Origin: Bacillota bacterium
GTDB lineage: Bacteria; Bacillota; Negativicutes; DSM-13327
Length of the DNA: 64,000 nucleotides
Reading direction: 5' to 3'
Assembly (NCBI GenBank): GCA_017889585.1
Contig: JAGFZX010000008.1
Location: forward strand, 62,001 to 126,000
Shown one piece after another: positions 26,206 to 35,145 of this stretch. The position numbers and the translations under genes were made by a program. The first letter of the stretch is position 1, and every line of letters begins with the position of its first letter. The notes under the pieces are model-generated. The model saw only the letters and a program-made list of their open reading frames with translations, had not been told where the DNA came from and ran no database searches.

Positions 26206-27116
26206 TGGAAAATCACGCAGTGAAAACTAATAAATTGTCCCGTAAGTTTGGTAGTGTCATAGCTGTAAACGAAATTAGTATGAGGATTAAGCCGGGCAGC
26301 ATCTACGGTTTTTTAGGTCCGAATGGTTCAGGAAAATCTACGACCATTCGTATGCTATGCGGCATTTTGGCATCCACATCCGGCAGTGGAGAGGTTCTGG
26401 GACTCGATATTAACCGGGATAGCGAAGAAATTAAGAGTAAGATTGGTTATATGTCCCAAAAATTTGGCTTATATGAAGATTTGACAATTCTAGAAAACTT
26501 ACAGTTTTATGCAGGCTTATATAATCTATCTAGGAATGACAGCCGCCAGCGTATTGAAGCGATGCTGGAGATGGCAGGACTGACGGCTCGGCAGAGGCAA
26601 CTGGCAGGAAGTTTGTCAGGAGGCTGGAAGCAGCGGTTGGCCCTTGGGTGCGCAATTATTCATAATCCAGCCATGGTATTTTTAGATGAACCTACAGGTG
26701 GTGTAGATCCTGTATCGAGGCGGATGTTTTGGGATATTATTTATCAGTTGACGGCTGCAGGGACGACCTTTATGGTAAGCACACATTTTATGGATGAAGC
26801 TGAGCATTGTGATGATTTAGGGTTTATTTATGAAGGCAAGATGATTGCTGGAGGGACACCTGCTCAGTTAAAGTCAACGATTCCAGGGAAAATGCTCGCC
26901 ATTGAGACAAAAACTCCCATGAAATTGTTGGCACAAATACGTGAAGGGCAAATGTCGTTTAATGATGCTTATGTGTGTGGTGCCAGTTTGCGCTTGCTAG
27001 TGGATAATGGGCAAGAATATAAATTTGAAAAGTTTTCCCCAGCAGTGATTAGTCCAACCCTCGAGGATGTATTTGTTCATTATGCAAAATTAAATCCTAA
27101 GGAGCTGGCAGTATGA
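26205..27116 (+). CDS. ABC exporter ATP-binding protein
   Basis: 303 residues. Walker A GPNGSGKSTT, Q-loop MSQKFGLYEDLTILEN, signature LSGGWKQRLALG, Walker B VFLDEPTGGVD and the switch His (VSTHFMDEAEHCD) are all present. It belongs to the CcmA/YhiH-type ATPases that pair with ABC-2 permeases. ATG 26205 overlaps the stop of the HlyD gene, and the stop overlaps the next gene by 4 nt (ATGA). Confidence 0.93.
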   Translation: MENHAVKTNKLSRKFGSVIAVNEISMRIKPGSIYGFLGPNGSGKSTTIRMLCGILASTSGSGEVLGLDINRDSEEIKSKIGYMSQKFGLYEDLTILENLQFYAGLYNLSRNDSRQRIEAMLEMAGLTARQRQLAGSLSGGWKQRLALGCAIIHNPAMVFLDEPTGGVDPVSRRMFWDIIYQLTAAGTTFMVSTHFMDEAEHCDDLGFIYEGKMIAGGTPAQLKSTIPGKMLAIETKTPMKLLAQIREGQMSFNDAYVCGASLRLLVDNGQEYKFEKFSPAVISPTLEDVFVHYAKLNPKELAV

Positions 27117-28246
27117 CGGTAGAACGGTTAAGGGCGGTATTAATTAAGGAGTTTATTCAGATGGGGCGGGACCGGGTGACTTTTGCCATGATGGTGATGC
27201 TGCCAGTGATACAATTGCTGGTATTCGGTTTTGCTATTAATACAGAGGTCAAACATTTGCCAACTGTGATTTTTGATCAGTCCTTACAGCAAGAGGGACG
27301 GGATTTTGTGTCGGTCTTAACTGCTAGTGAATACTATGATATCAAATATACTGCCAGTAATCTGGGGGACGTCAATGAGTATATTGATAGCGGAAAAGCC
27401 AAGGTGGGTATTGTCATACCTCCCGATTTTTCCCAAGCCTTGAAGCATGGGCATACTGCTACTATACAGGTCATTGTTGATGCTTCTGATTCTATGTCAG
27501 CCTCTTCAGCCATCAATACAGCACAAATTGTTGGACTTAATAAATCACAAGAAATTCTGCTCCGCCGCAGTCAGGGCGGAGGTATGAGCAGTAAGATTGA
27601 TATTCCTTATGATGTGCGCATTCGTCCTTGGTACAATCCAGATTTCATCACAGCCTATTATATGGTGCCTGGTATTATGGGCGTCGTGCTGACCATGACC
27701 ATGGTAATGATTACTTCTATGGCCATTGTACGGGAACGGGAGCGGGGCACCTTAGAACAGCTGATTGTTACCCCTCTCAAAGTGTATGAACTTATGTTAG
27801 GTAAGATTATCCCTTATATTTTTGTGGGATATGTACAGGCTACCTTAGCCATCATCGTCGGGATATTGGTCTTTGACCTGCCTATGCGTGGCAGTATTGG
27901 TTTATTGTATGGGTTAACAACCGTATTTATTGTTGCATCCTTATCCTTAGGTGTATTGATTTCCAATCTTGCTAAAACCCAGATGCAGGCCATGCAAATG
28001 TCTTTTTTTATATTTATGCCCAGTGTTTTGCTATCTGGCTTCATGTTTCCGCGAGAGGCTATGCCTGGGCTCTTTTATGCCATGGGTTACCTTTTGCCTC
28101 TTACCTTTTATCTGGAAATAGTGCGAGGCATTATTTTAAAGGGTATTGGTATCAATTATCTCATGTCCCAACTCTTTGCCCTGACAGTATTTATCATTGC
28201 TGTGTTGACTGCCAGTATTATGAAGTTTCAAAAAAAAATATCATAG
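27113..28246 (+). CDS. ABC-2 type exporter permease
   Basis: 377 residues. One N-terminal helix, a large extracytoplasmic domain (about residues 45-175, including RPWYNPDFITAYYMVPG), then five helices with the ABC-2 sequence RERERGTLEQLIVTPL and LLSGFMFPREAMPGLFY. It resembles the YhhJ/YbhR permeases that act with HlyD proteins in drug or metabolite efflux. It is the only permease in the operon, so a homodimer is expected. The substrate is unknown. Confidence 0.9.
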   Translation: MTVERLRAVLIKEFIQMGRDRVTFAMMVMLPVIQLLVFGFAINTEVKHLPTVIFDQSLQQEGRDFVSVLTASEYYDIKYTASNLGDVNEYIDSGKAKVGIVIPPDFSQALKHGHTATIQVIVDASDSMSASSAINTAQIVGLNKSQEILLRRSQGGGMSSKIDIPYDVRIRPWYNPDFITAYYMVPGIMGVVLTMTMVMITSMAIVRERERGTLEQLIVTPLKVYELMLGKIIPYIFVGYVQATLAIIVGILVFDLPMRGSIGLLYGLTTVFIVASLSLGVLISNLAKTQMQAMQMSFFIFMPSVLLSGFMFPREAMPGLFYAMGYLLPLTFYLEIVRGIILKGIGINYLMSQLFALTVFIIAVLTASIMKFQKKIS

Positions 28247-28383
28247 ATATATTGCCATCTGGGGCGATTGCTGTTCAGAATCTTTAGTTCAGTATATATA
28301 GGAAAAGCATGGATGTAAGAGTATAATATAGTTGTAGTATGTTAAATTTAATCTATAATATCTAGCGCAGGGAGATGATTTTG

Positions 28384-29406
28384 ATGGATTTAAAAACAAT
28401 GCGGGCAACTGCCAAGGAGAAGATGAAAGGGACATGTCGGGTATGTCCAATTTGTAATGGCCGTGCTTGTGCTGGGGAAGTGCCTGGTATGGGGGGGACT
28501 GGTACTGGTGAAGCGTTTACAGAAAATGTGCGAGCTCTTGCTAATATAAAACTGAATATGCGGGTTGTACATGACGCACTGCAGCCTGATACGACTGTAG
28601 AAATGTTTGGTCAGAGTCTTAAAACGCCAATCATGGGGGCACCCATCACTAGCTCAGCTGTCAATGCAGGCGGCGCAATTACCGAGCTGGAAATGGTGAC
28701 AGCCCTTGTGAAAGGCAGCCAGCTAGCAGGAAGTTTAGGCTGGATCGGTGATCCGGCAAATCCTAGTATGTATGAAGATGGTTTGGCGGCCATTAGAACT
28801 GCAGGGCAAGGTATTGCCATCATAAAACCCCGCATTGACCAACAAGAAATTCTAGCACTGTTTAAATTAGCTGAGGCAGCTGGAGCTGTGGCATTAGGGG
28901 TAGATCTTGATGGGGCAGGGCTAGTGACAATGGCTCTTAAGGGGCAACCTGTCGGTCCTAAGACCGAGGATCAGCTCAAAGAACTGATTGCATCCACCTC
29001 CCTGCCTTTTATTGTGAAAGGCATCATGACAGCAGATGAAGCTGTGAAATGCGTTAGTGCAGGGGCGACCGCTATTGTAGTGTCCAATCATGGGGGGCGG
29101 GTACTTGATCATACTCCTGGCGCAGCAGATGTTTTGCCTGAGATTGTCAAAGCCGTAAAAGGTAAGATTACAATATTAGCTGACGGCGGCGTACGTTCAG
29201 GGGCCGATGTGCTCAAATTATTAGCATTAGGGGCCGATGGAGTTTTGATTGGCCGCCCATTAATTGTTGCCGCCTATGGCGGAGGTACTGAAGGAGTTCA
29301 GACATTAATGGAAAAATATACGGCTGAACTACGGGCTGCTATGATTTTGACAGGCTGTAAGAGCCTTAAGGATATTAATCATGAGGTTTTGTTTAAGGGT
29401 AAGTGA
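28384..29406 (+). CDS. FMN-dependent alpha-hydroxy-acid oxidase/dehydrogenase
   Basis: About 340 residues, TIM-barrel FMN enzyme. The N-terminal Cys-rich sequence CRVCPICNGRACAG marks a Firmicute subgroup. Catalytic and FMN-binding segments PFIVKGIMTADEA (Lys), VSNHGGRVLDHTPG (His/Arg) and ILADGGVRSGADVLKLLALGADGVLIGRP are intact. It oxidises a 2-hydroxy acid such as lactate; the substrate and acceptor are unproven. AGGGAG (28369-28374) abuts an upstream in-frame ATG, so ATG 28384 with 9-nt spacing is preferred. It converges with fetB. Confidence 0.88.
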   Translation: MDLKTMRATAKEKMKGTCRVCPICNGRACAGEVPGMGGTGTGEAFTENVRALANIKLNMRVVHDALQPDTTVEMFGQSLKTPIMGAPITSSAVNAGGAITELEMVTALVKGSQLAGSLGWIGDPANPSMYEDGLAAIRTAGQGIAIIKPRIDQQEILALFKLAEAAGAVALGVDLDGAGLVTMALKGQPVGPKTEDQLKELIASTSLPFIVKGIMTADEAVKCVSAGATAIVVSNHGGRVLDHTPGAADVLPEIVKAVKGKITILADGGVRSGADVLKLLALGADGVLIGRPLIVAAYGGGTEGVQTLMEKYTAELRAAMILTGCKSLKDINHEVLFKGK

Positions 29407-29417
29407 ACTTGTCCCCC

Positions 29418-30167
29418 TCAAATATCTTTAAGTTGTAATAGTTTAGTGAAAAAACTCTGATAAGCCCAATAGCTGGCGACAAAGGAAGAGATGCTTACAG
29501 CACCGGCAAGCATGAAGGCGACCATAATTTGATATTTGATCGCTGTTTCCGGGGCTACCCCAGCTAGAATGAGACCTGTCATCATGCCAGGCAGTTGGAC
29601 AATGCCTAGTGTTTTCATGGAGTCAAAAGTGGGCAGCATGGCAGTTTTAATACTGTCACGGATGAGATTTATAGAGGCTTCTTTGGGGGCGGCGCCAAGA
29701 CAGAGTTTGACTTCAATTTCGTCCCTTTTGGACTGAAAATTATTGAGCAAAGTTTTAAATAATAGGCTTGTGGCAACCATGGAATTGCCTACTACCATAC
29801 CGCTGATGGGGATAACTTGGCTCGGTTCATAGGTAATAGCACCAAAGGCTATGAGTCCGCCTAAGGTGATAACAAGGCCACTGAGAATGGAAGCAACGGA
29901 AATGATCAAGGCTTGTTCGATGCCTGCTCCGCGTTTGGCAGCGACTGCTCCGGCATTATAAACCATAATCAGCAGGATAATGGTTGTAAACAAGATGTTA
30001 TCAAGATTAAAAACAAATTTAAGAATAAGGCCAATAATGGTCAGCTGGACGACGGCCCGGGCGCTGCTAATGAGCATGTCTTTTTCCAGGCCAAGCTTCT
30101 CTTTATAAGATAACCCTAGAGCGATGAGGACTAAGCTAAATGTTAAAACAAGTGATAGATTACTCAT
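29418..30167 (-). CDS. fetB: FetB-like ABC transporter permease
   Basis: About 249 residues with seven hydrophobic segments and the UPF0014/FetB pattern (ARAVVQLTIIGLILKFVF, ISGMVVGNSMVATSLLF, PTFDSMKTLGIVQLPGMMTGLILAG). E. coli FetAB exports iron and protects against peroxide stress. The start MSNLSL (ATG at 30167) overlaps the stop of the ATPase gene by 8 nt, indicating coupling; an upstream extension would run far into fetA and is rejected. Confidence 0.85.
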   Translation of the reverse strand: MSNLSLVLTFSLVLIALGLSYKEKLGLEKDMLISSARAVVQLTIIGLILKFVFNLDNILFTTIILLIMVYNAGAVAAKRGAGIEQALIISVASILSGLVITLGGLIAFGAITYEPSQVIPISGMVVGNSMVATSLLFKTLLNNFQSKRDEIEVKLCLGAAPKEASINLIRDSIKTAMLPTFDSMKTLGIVQLPGMMTGLILAGVAPETAIKYQIMVAFMLAGAVSISSFVASYWAYQSFFTKLLQLKDI

Positions 30168-30852
30168 GGGCTTCTCCTTTTTCCTTAAAAAAATCTGCTC
30201 TAGCACCCCAAAAACTGATGTGGCCTGCCTCAAGATAGAGTATTTTATGGCCTAGACGTTTAGCTTGCTCTTGATTGTGGGTAATGAAAAGGAGAGTTAA
30301 ATGCTGAAGGCACTGTTCGTAGGCAATTAAATTTTCAAGAAGTAGGGTATTTTCTTCGTCAAGGGCGGCTGTGACTTCATCTAGCAGTATGATCTCAGGT
30401 TTGATTAATAAAGAACGAATAAGAGCAATCCGTTGCTGTTCACCGCCTGATAAGGCGGTGTTCTTTTTTTCTAAAGTATTTTGCGGTAATTTCACTTTAT
30501 CTAAGTAGCTGCTTATTTCTCGAAAGTTAGGTTTTTGCCCTAAGAGCTCATAGGGATAGATTAGATTTTCTTGGACCGTAGTACCAAATAGATAAGGCTT
30601 TTGCAGTATATAGCCAATACTGCGCCGCAGTTGGGTAGGTACATACTCCTGTATGTTCTTATTTTTATATAGAATTTGACCTTGGGTGGGACTGATGAGC
30701 AGATTGAGCAAGCGGAATAGGGAGGATTTACCGGACCCTGAAGGCCCTATAATGCCGATCCTGTCACCGGCTTGTATACAAAAAGAGATGTTGCTCAATA
30801 TGGTCTGTTCATTTTTTACTAGTCCAATGTTTTGACATTCAAGAATATTCAT
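30160..30852 (-). CDS. fetA: FetA-like ABC transporter ATP-binding protein
   Basis: 230 residues. Walker A GPSGSGKSS, Q-loop LQKPYLFG, signature LSGGEQQRIALIRSL, Walker B IILLDEVTAALD, and the switch His ITHNQEQA. It energises the FetB permease encoded immediately downstream. The SD is GAGGTG before ATG. Function as an iron exporter is inferred from the pair. Confidence 0.88.
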   Translation of the reverse strand: MNILECQNIGLVKNEQTILSNISFCIQAGDRIGIIGPSGSGKSSLFRLLNLLISPTQGQILYKNKNIQEYVPTQLRRSIGYILQKPYLFGTTVQENLIYPYELLGQKPNFREISSYLDKVKLPQNTLEKKNTALSGGEQQRIALIRSLLIKPEIILLDEVTAALDEENTLLLENLIAYEQCLQHLTLLFITHNQEQAKRLGHKILYLEAGHISFWGARADFFKEKGEAHE

Positions 30853-31083
30853 ATTGGCACCTCGTAAATAGATTATCTATATATGATATCATGGCATGTT
30901 ACATTAAATACAGCAAGAATTAAATATGGAAAAATTCCGTCAATATCGTTGCTAATCTTTACAAATTCTTTACAACCTTAGTGATTTTATTGACGCTATC
31001 TTTACTTTAAATTAGGTTATAATGAACTTCCAAGCTATTATAAATGAGCAGATTCGATGATTATATAGATGTGGAGGCGCAAA

Positions 31084-31395
31084 ATGTTAGGTGATAAGAT
31101 ACGTACGCTCCGCCTAGAAAGAAACTTAGAATTGGAAACCTTAGCGGAGGCAGTAGGGGTTTCTGCCATGGCGATTCAGTATTACGAGGAAAATAAATGG
31201 CGTCCTGGTACAGAGATCATTGTACGTTTGGCTCATGCTTTTGGTGTAAAAATAACGGATATTGTTGAGGGATGCGACATTTTGCATAATGAAAATGGTG
31301 AAATGCTTCTTGTTTGTAATAATAATGGTAAAAAAATAAAAGTTTTGTGTAGGATAAAAGAAGAATTCCAGCAAATGTGCCAGAAAGAATTTTAA
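31084..31395 (+). CDS. XRE-family helix-turn-helix regulator
   Basis: About 103 residues. The N-terminal 65 are a Cro/CI-type HTH (IRTLRLERNLELETLAEAVGVSAMAIQYYEENKWRPGTE). The C-terminal 35 or so form a short beta-rich tail with two Cys. GGAGG (31073-31077) supports ATG 31084 over the upstream in-frame ATG 31069. It is monocistronic with its own terminator. The target is unknown, and no toxin partner is visible beside it. Confidence 0.85.
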   Translation: MLGDKIRTLRLERNLELETLAEAVGVSAMAIQYYEENKWRPGTEIIVRLAHAFGVKITDIVEGCDILHNENGEMLLVCNNNGKKIKVLCRIKEEFQQMCQKEF

Positions 31396-31412
31396 GTATT
31401 GCAATTAGAAGA

Positions 31413-31447
31413 AAATAGCTGCTCTTATTGGGAGTGGCTATTTTTTT
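31413..31447 (+). terminator. Intrinsic terminator of the XRE gene
   Basis: AAATAGCTGCTC (31413-31424) pairs with GAGTGGCTATTT (31432-31443) with two wobbles, followed by a T-run. Confidence 0.75.
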
Positions 31448-31469
31448 ATAGAATTTATAAGTTTTTAGC

Positions 31470-31538
31470 TGTCATTGCGAGTATAGCGAAGCAATCGCCT
31501 ACTTGTTCAGAGATTGCTTCGCTGCACTCGCAATGACA
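31470..31538. repeat. Palindromic repeat with TGTCATTGCGAG ends (family R4)
   Basis: Two 27-nt arms (31470-31496 and 31512-31538) begin TGTCATTGCGAG and end CTCGCAATGACA, each with GAAGCAATC/GATTGCTTC. Very similar palindromes are widespread in unrelated bacteria (from memory). The right arm runs into the start of the kdpD reading frame. Confidence 0.85.
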
Positions 31539-34214
31539 AAGAGGGATGTGCTCACGTTTTTCTTACTTACAGTATTTTTAGGAGCGGCAGCGGGTGTCGG
31601 TAAAACATATACGATGTTAGAGTCAGCCCATGAGATGCTGGTAACTGGTATGGATGTTATTATTGGTTGGGTAGAAACTCATAACCACCCTGAAACGGAA
31701 AAAATGGTGGAAGGTTTGCCACGGCTGCCAGCGAAAGAAATTGAGTATTGCAATAAAGTTGTACGCGAGATGGACGTTGATGGGATTTTAGAACGTAAGC
31801 CCAAGGTCGTGCTAGTGGATGAACTAGATCATATCAATGTGGTGGGATCTCGTCATGTACGTAGATTTCAGGATGTAGAAGAGATATTAAATGCTGGTAT
31901 TGATGTATATACTACCTTAAATATTCAGCATATTGAAAGCTTAAATGATATCGTAGCCCAGATTACTGGTGTAACAGTACGAGAGACTGTACCCGATAGT
32001 ATTGTGGAACAGGCTGATCAGGTGCAACTAATAGATATCCCTCCTAATGAATTAATCAAGCGATTGAAGGAAGGCAAAGTATATATACCTAATCAAGCTG
32101 AATTGGCGCTGAATAAATTTTTCCGCCCAGGAAATATTAATGCTCTGCGGGAATTAGCTCTTAGATTTACAGCCAATCGTGTAGATAAAGACTTACATGA
32201 ATATATGCAGGCGCATGATATTACTGGACCTTGGCCAGCTGGTGAACGGGTAATGGTTTGCGTTAGCACCAGCCCGTTTTCAGCTCAGCTCATAAGGGCA
32301 GCCCGCAGGTTAGCTCGTGGACTCCAGGCTGAATTATTGGCGGTGCATATTGAAATACCCCTACGATTAGGCTTAAGTGAGAAAGAACGGGATCGTATTT
32401 TTCGCAATATGAGGTTAGCTGAAGAACTGGGTGCTAAAACCTTGAGTGTGACAGGCAATGATCTGACTGAGGAAATCTTGTCAGTGGCCAGGGAGCATAA
32501 TGTTACTCATTTAGTAGTTGGGAAACCAATACAAGGGCGTGTCCAGGAATGGTTAAGTGGTAAAGCGGTGGTGGATAAGCTGATTCGCCATAGCGGTGGT
32601 ATGAATATCCATGTCATTCAAGGGACGACTGAGGTAAAGGATGAACCGAAAGTCAAAACCAGGGTAGCCACTGTGCCCATGTCATGGCGCAATTATATGG
32701 CAGGGCTATTGATGGTAGCCTTGGTTACCGCTGGCAATTGGTGGTGGCGTGAGTATGTCGATCCCGTACATGTTATGATCTTGTACTTGCTACCTGTACT
32801 CTTATCAGCAGTATGGTGGGGCAAAGGACCTTCCTATGTAACAGCAGTATGTAGTGTAGTGCTCTTTGATTTTTTATTTATTTTACCTATATTCAGTTTA
32901 AGTGTAGCAGATCTTCGTTATGTATGGAGTTTACCCCTATTTCTCCTGGTAGCGTTTATAATTGGTGAACAAACAGAAAAACTAAGGGTAGAGGTTATGC
33001 TTGCCAAGCAACGGGAAAAATCTACTCGAGCATTATATGCTTTCAGTCGCGATATTGCAGCAGTGGCTGATGCCAGTATTATTGTACGCAATTTGGTTGA
33101 TCAAGTTTGGCAAATCCTCGAAAGGCCAGTAGTTGTGTTTTTGCCAGAGAAAAATGGTAAGCTTGTACTGGTTGGCGAAGCGGGGACAGCAAAGGCAACT
33201 ATTGATGCTAGCGAAATGACAGTAGCTATCTGGGCCTATGAACATGGTGAAATTGCTGGAAGCTATACTGAAACATTGCCAGGAGCTACGTATATGTATG
33301 TTCCATTGACGACAAGCGGCAATGCAATGGGCATTTTGGGTATTCACATTCAGGGGGAAATGCTGACTCCAGTCCAAAGGAGATTGATTGAAGCATGGGC
33401 AGGACTTGCGGCTATTGCTGTTGAACGGGTTAATCTGGCTGAACAGGCAGGACAAGCATCATTGTTGGTGGCTTCTGACAAGTTGCGTACTGCCTTGTTT
33501 AATTCTATTTCTCATGAACTAAGAACACCTTTGGCATCTATTATTGGAGCTATTTCGAGTTTGCTAGATACTGAGGGCGTATATTCAGGTGCAGATAAAA
33601 AAGAACTGTTGGAAACGGTGCAAGAAGGAGCGGCCCGCATGGATCGTCTGGTAGCCAATCTTCTGGATACCGCCAGACTGGAAAGTGGCATGATGCAATT
33701 AAAAAAAGATTGGTGTGACGTGGAAGATGTAATTGGCATTGCCCTGCGGCGAGTGGCTAAGTGCATTGAGGGCAGACCGTTATTGATTAATATCCCTGAA
33801 GATTTACCCTTAGTAAGGGCGGACTGTGTATTATTAGAGCAGGTTTTGATCAATCTACTTGATAATGCTTGTAAGTATTCAGCCAATGACAGTAAAATTG
33901 ACATTACCGCCAGCCAAGATGAAACTGTGGTAAAGATATCAGTGGCTGACCGGGGGGCAGGTATTCCATCTGAATATCTGGTTCAGGTTTTTGATAAATT
34001 TTACAGGGTGGAGCAGCCTAAAAGCGTTAGCGGTACAGGGCTGGGTCTATCTATTTGTAAAGGGATTATTGAATCACATGGGGGCTATATTCATGCTGAA
34101 AACCGGTCTGGCGGTGGTACAATAATGACATTTGCTATTCCCTTTAGCGAGCAACCGGAAATAGAAGCAGCGAACCAAATCTTTGCAAAAGATTTTCGTG
34201 AGTCGCTTCGTTAG
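31533..34214 (+). CDS. kdpD: KdpD-type sensor kinase with repeat-derived ends
   Basis: About 893 residues. KdpD N-domain with Walker A GAAAGVGKT (residues 17-25) and DELDHINV, a Usp domain (about 230-360), a four-helix DUF4118 block (about 380-480), GAF, HisKA with SISHELRTPLASI, and HATPase (DKFYRVEQP, GTGLGLSICKGIIESHGG). The usual hydrophilic leader before the P-loop is missing: the frame opens inside a palindromic repeat, and ATG 31533 is its last bases. No good SD is visible. The last 14 codons lie in another repeat. kdpFABC is not in the window. It pairs with KdpE at 34289. Confidence 0.85.
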   Translation: MTKRDVLTFFLLTVFLGAAAGVGKTYTMLESAHEMLVTGMDVIIGWVETHNHPETEKMVEGLPRLPAKEIEYCNKVVREMDVDGILERKPKVVLVDELDHINVVGSRHVRRFQDVEEILNAGIDVYTTLNIQHIESLNDIVAQITGVTVRETVPDSIVEQADQVQLIDIPPNELIKRLKEGKVYIPNQAELALNKFFRPGNINALRELALRFTANRVDKDLHEYMQAHDITGPWPAGERVMVCVSTSPFSAQLIRAARRLARGLQAELLAVHIEIPLRLGLSEKERDRIFRNMRLAEELGAKTLSVTGNDLTEEILSVAREHNVTHLVVGKPIQGRVQEWLSGKAVVDKLIRHSGGMNIHVIQGTTEVKDEPKVKTRVATVPMSWRNYMAGLLMVALVTAGNWWWREYVDPVHVMILYLLPVLLSAVWWGKGPSYVTAVCSVVLFDFLFILPIFSLSVADLRYVWSLPLFLLVAFIIGEQTEKLRVEVMLAKQREKSTRALYAFSRDIAAVADASIIVRNLVDQVWQILERPVVVFLPEKNGKLVLVGEAGTAKATIDASEMTVAIWAYEHGEIAGSYTETLPGATYMYVPLTTSGNAMGILGIHIQGEMLTPVQRRLIEAWAGLAAIAVERVNLAEQAGQASLLVASDKLRTALFNSISHELRTPLASIIGAISSLLDTEGVYSGADKKELLETVQEGAARMDRLVANLLDTARLESGMMQLKKDWCDVEDVIGIALRRVAKCIEGRPLLINIPEDLPLVRADCVLLEQVLINLLDNACKYSANDSKIDITASQDETVVKISVADRGAGIPSEYLVQVFDKFYRVEQPKSVSGTGLGLSICKGIIESHGGYIHAENRSGGGTIMTFAIPFSEQPEIEAANQIFAKDFRESLR

Positions 34215-34236
34215 CACAGAAGTGCTAACATCATTT
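34172..34236. repeat. Dispersed repeat family R1, copy c (inside kdpD 3' end)
   Basis: It begins GAACCAAATCTTTGCAAAAG and ends GTGCTAACATCATT, closely matching copies at 7493 and 7565 including CGTGAGTCGCTTCGTTAGC. It supplies the last codons and stop (34212-34214) of kdpD. The hairpin GTTAGCAC/GTGCTAAC follows the stop. Confidence 0.85.
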
Positions 34237-34288
34237 TAACTTTAAAACCGCTGAATTAGCAAAAACAGACTATGAACAGGTGGTGTGA

Positions 34289-34981
34289 ATGATGGATATA
34301 GGGGCACGTATTTTAGTGATTGATGATGAACCGCAGATAAGGCGATTGCTAAAGGTATCCCTTACTGCCCATAGCTATGAAGTTGACGAATGTAAAACCG
34401 GGCAGGAAGGTATCAATAGAGCGGCTATATGTAAGCCTGATTTGATTTTGTTAGATTTGGGGCTGCCTGATATTGACGGAAAAGCAGTGGTTACGGCTAT
34501 TCGAGAATGGTCAAAGGTGCCGATCCTAATTCTGACGGCCCGTGATCAAGAAAGTGAAAAAATTGAAGCATTGGATGCCGGGGCAGATGATTATGTCACT
34601 AAGCCTTTCAGCATGGGTGAATTATTGGCACGCCTCAGAGTTGCTCTGCGTCATGCAATAACCGCCGAAAATGCTCCCATATTAACTTGTGGCGACTTAG
34701 TTATTGATTTAGTTGGTCGGCATGTCATGAGAGGCGACAAGGAAATAAAGCTGACGCCCACAGAGTATGAGATATTGAAAATACTCGCGCAAAATATCGG
34801 CAAGGTATTGACTCATAAATATTTATTAAAAACAGTATGGGGCAATTCGTATAATGAAGATACACATTATATCAGAGTCTATATTGGACAATTACGCCGC
34901 AAAGTTGAAATTAATCCAGCACAGCCTAAATATATTATCACCGAATCAGGTGTAGGTTATCGTTTAATGACAGGTAAATAA
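34289..34981 (+). CDS. kdpE: KdpE-like OmpR-family response regulator
   Basis: 230 residues. Receiver domain with VIDDEPQ, LLDLGLPDIDG (phospho-Asp), LTARDQE and YVTKPFS, then an OmpR-type winged helix (LTPTEYEILKILAQNIGKVLTHKYLLKTVWG, DTHYIRVYIGQLRRKVE, TESGVGYRL). It is the partner of the upstream KdpD. Known targets are K+ uptake genes, which are absent here, so it acts in trans or on other genes. Tandem ATGs at 34289 and 34292. Confidence 0.9.
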   Translation: MMDIGARILVIDDEPQIRRLLKVSLTAHSYEVDECKTGQEGINRAAICKPDLILLDLGLPDIDGKAVVTAIREWSKVPILILTARDQESEKIEALDAGADDYVTKPFSMGELLARLRVALRHAITAENAPILTCGDLVIDLVGRHVMRGDKEIKLTPTEYEILKILAQNIGKVLTHKYLLKTVWGNSYNEDTHYIRVYIGQLRRKVEINPAQPKYIITESGVGYRLMTGK

Positions 34982-34984
34982 AAG

Positions 34985-35006
34985 GCTTCCATATTATGTG
35001 GAAGTC
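34985..35006 (+). terminator. Hairpin after kdpE
   Basis: GGCTTCCA pairs with TGGAAGTC across a short A/T loop immediately after the kdpE stop. It is followed by TTATCTACTTTT, a weak U-tract. Confidence 0.55.
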
Positions 35007-35031
35007 TTATCTACTTTTATTAAAGTTTTTA

Positions 35032-35059
35032 TTGCACTTTTGGTGGTGTATGATACAAT
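35032..35059 (+). promoter_or_regulatory. Promoter of the PLP decarboxylase
   Basis: TTGCAC (35032-35037) and TACAAT (35054-35059), 16-bp spacer, about 87 bp before the start codon. Confidence 0.5.
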
Positions 35060-35145
35060 CATATCGTTACTTTTTTATGGAATGGACAATATAAGTAAAG
35101 AGGTTTTTACGTAAAACAAAATAACAATGAGGATGGGAGAGGGAT

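Noticed and set aside
31470-31538. CRISPR or attachment site
   Set aside because: A single palindrome without spacers or neighbouring integrase; it fits a known type of dispersed palindromic repeat.
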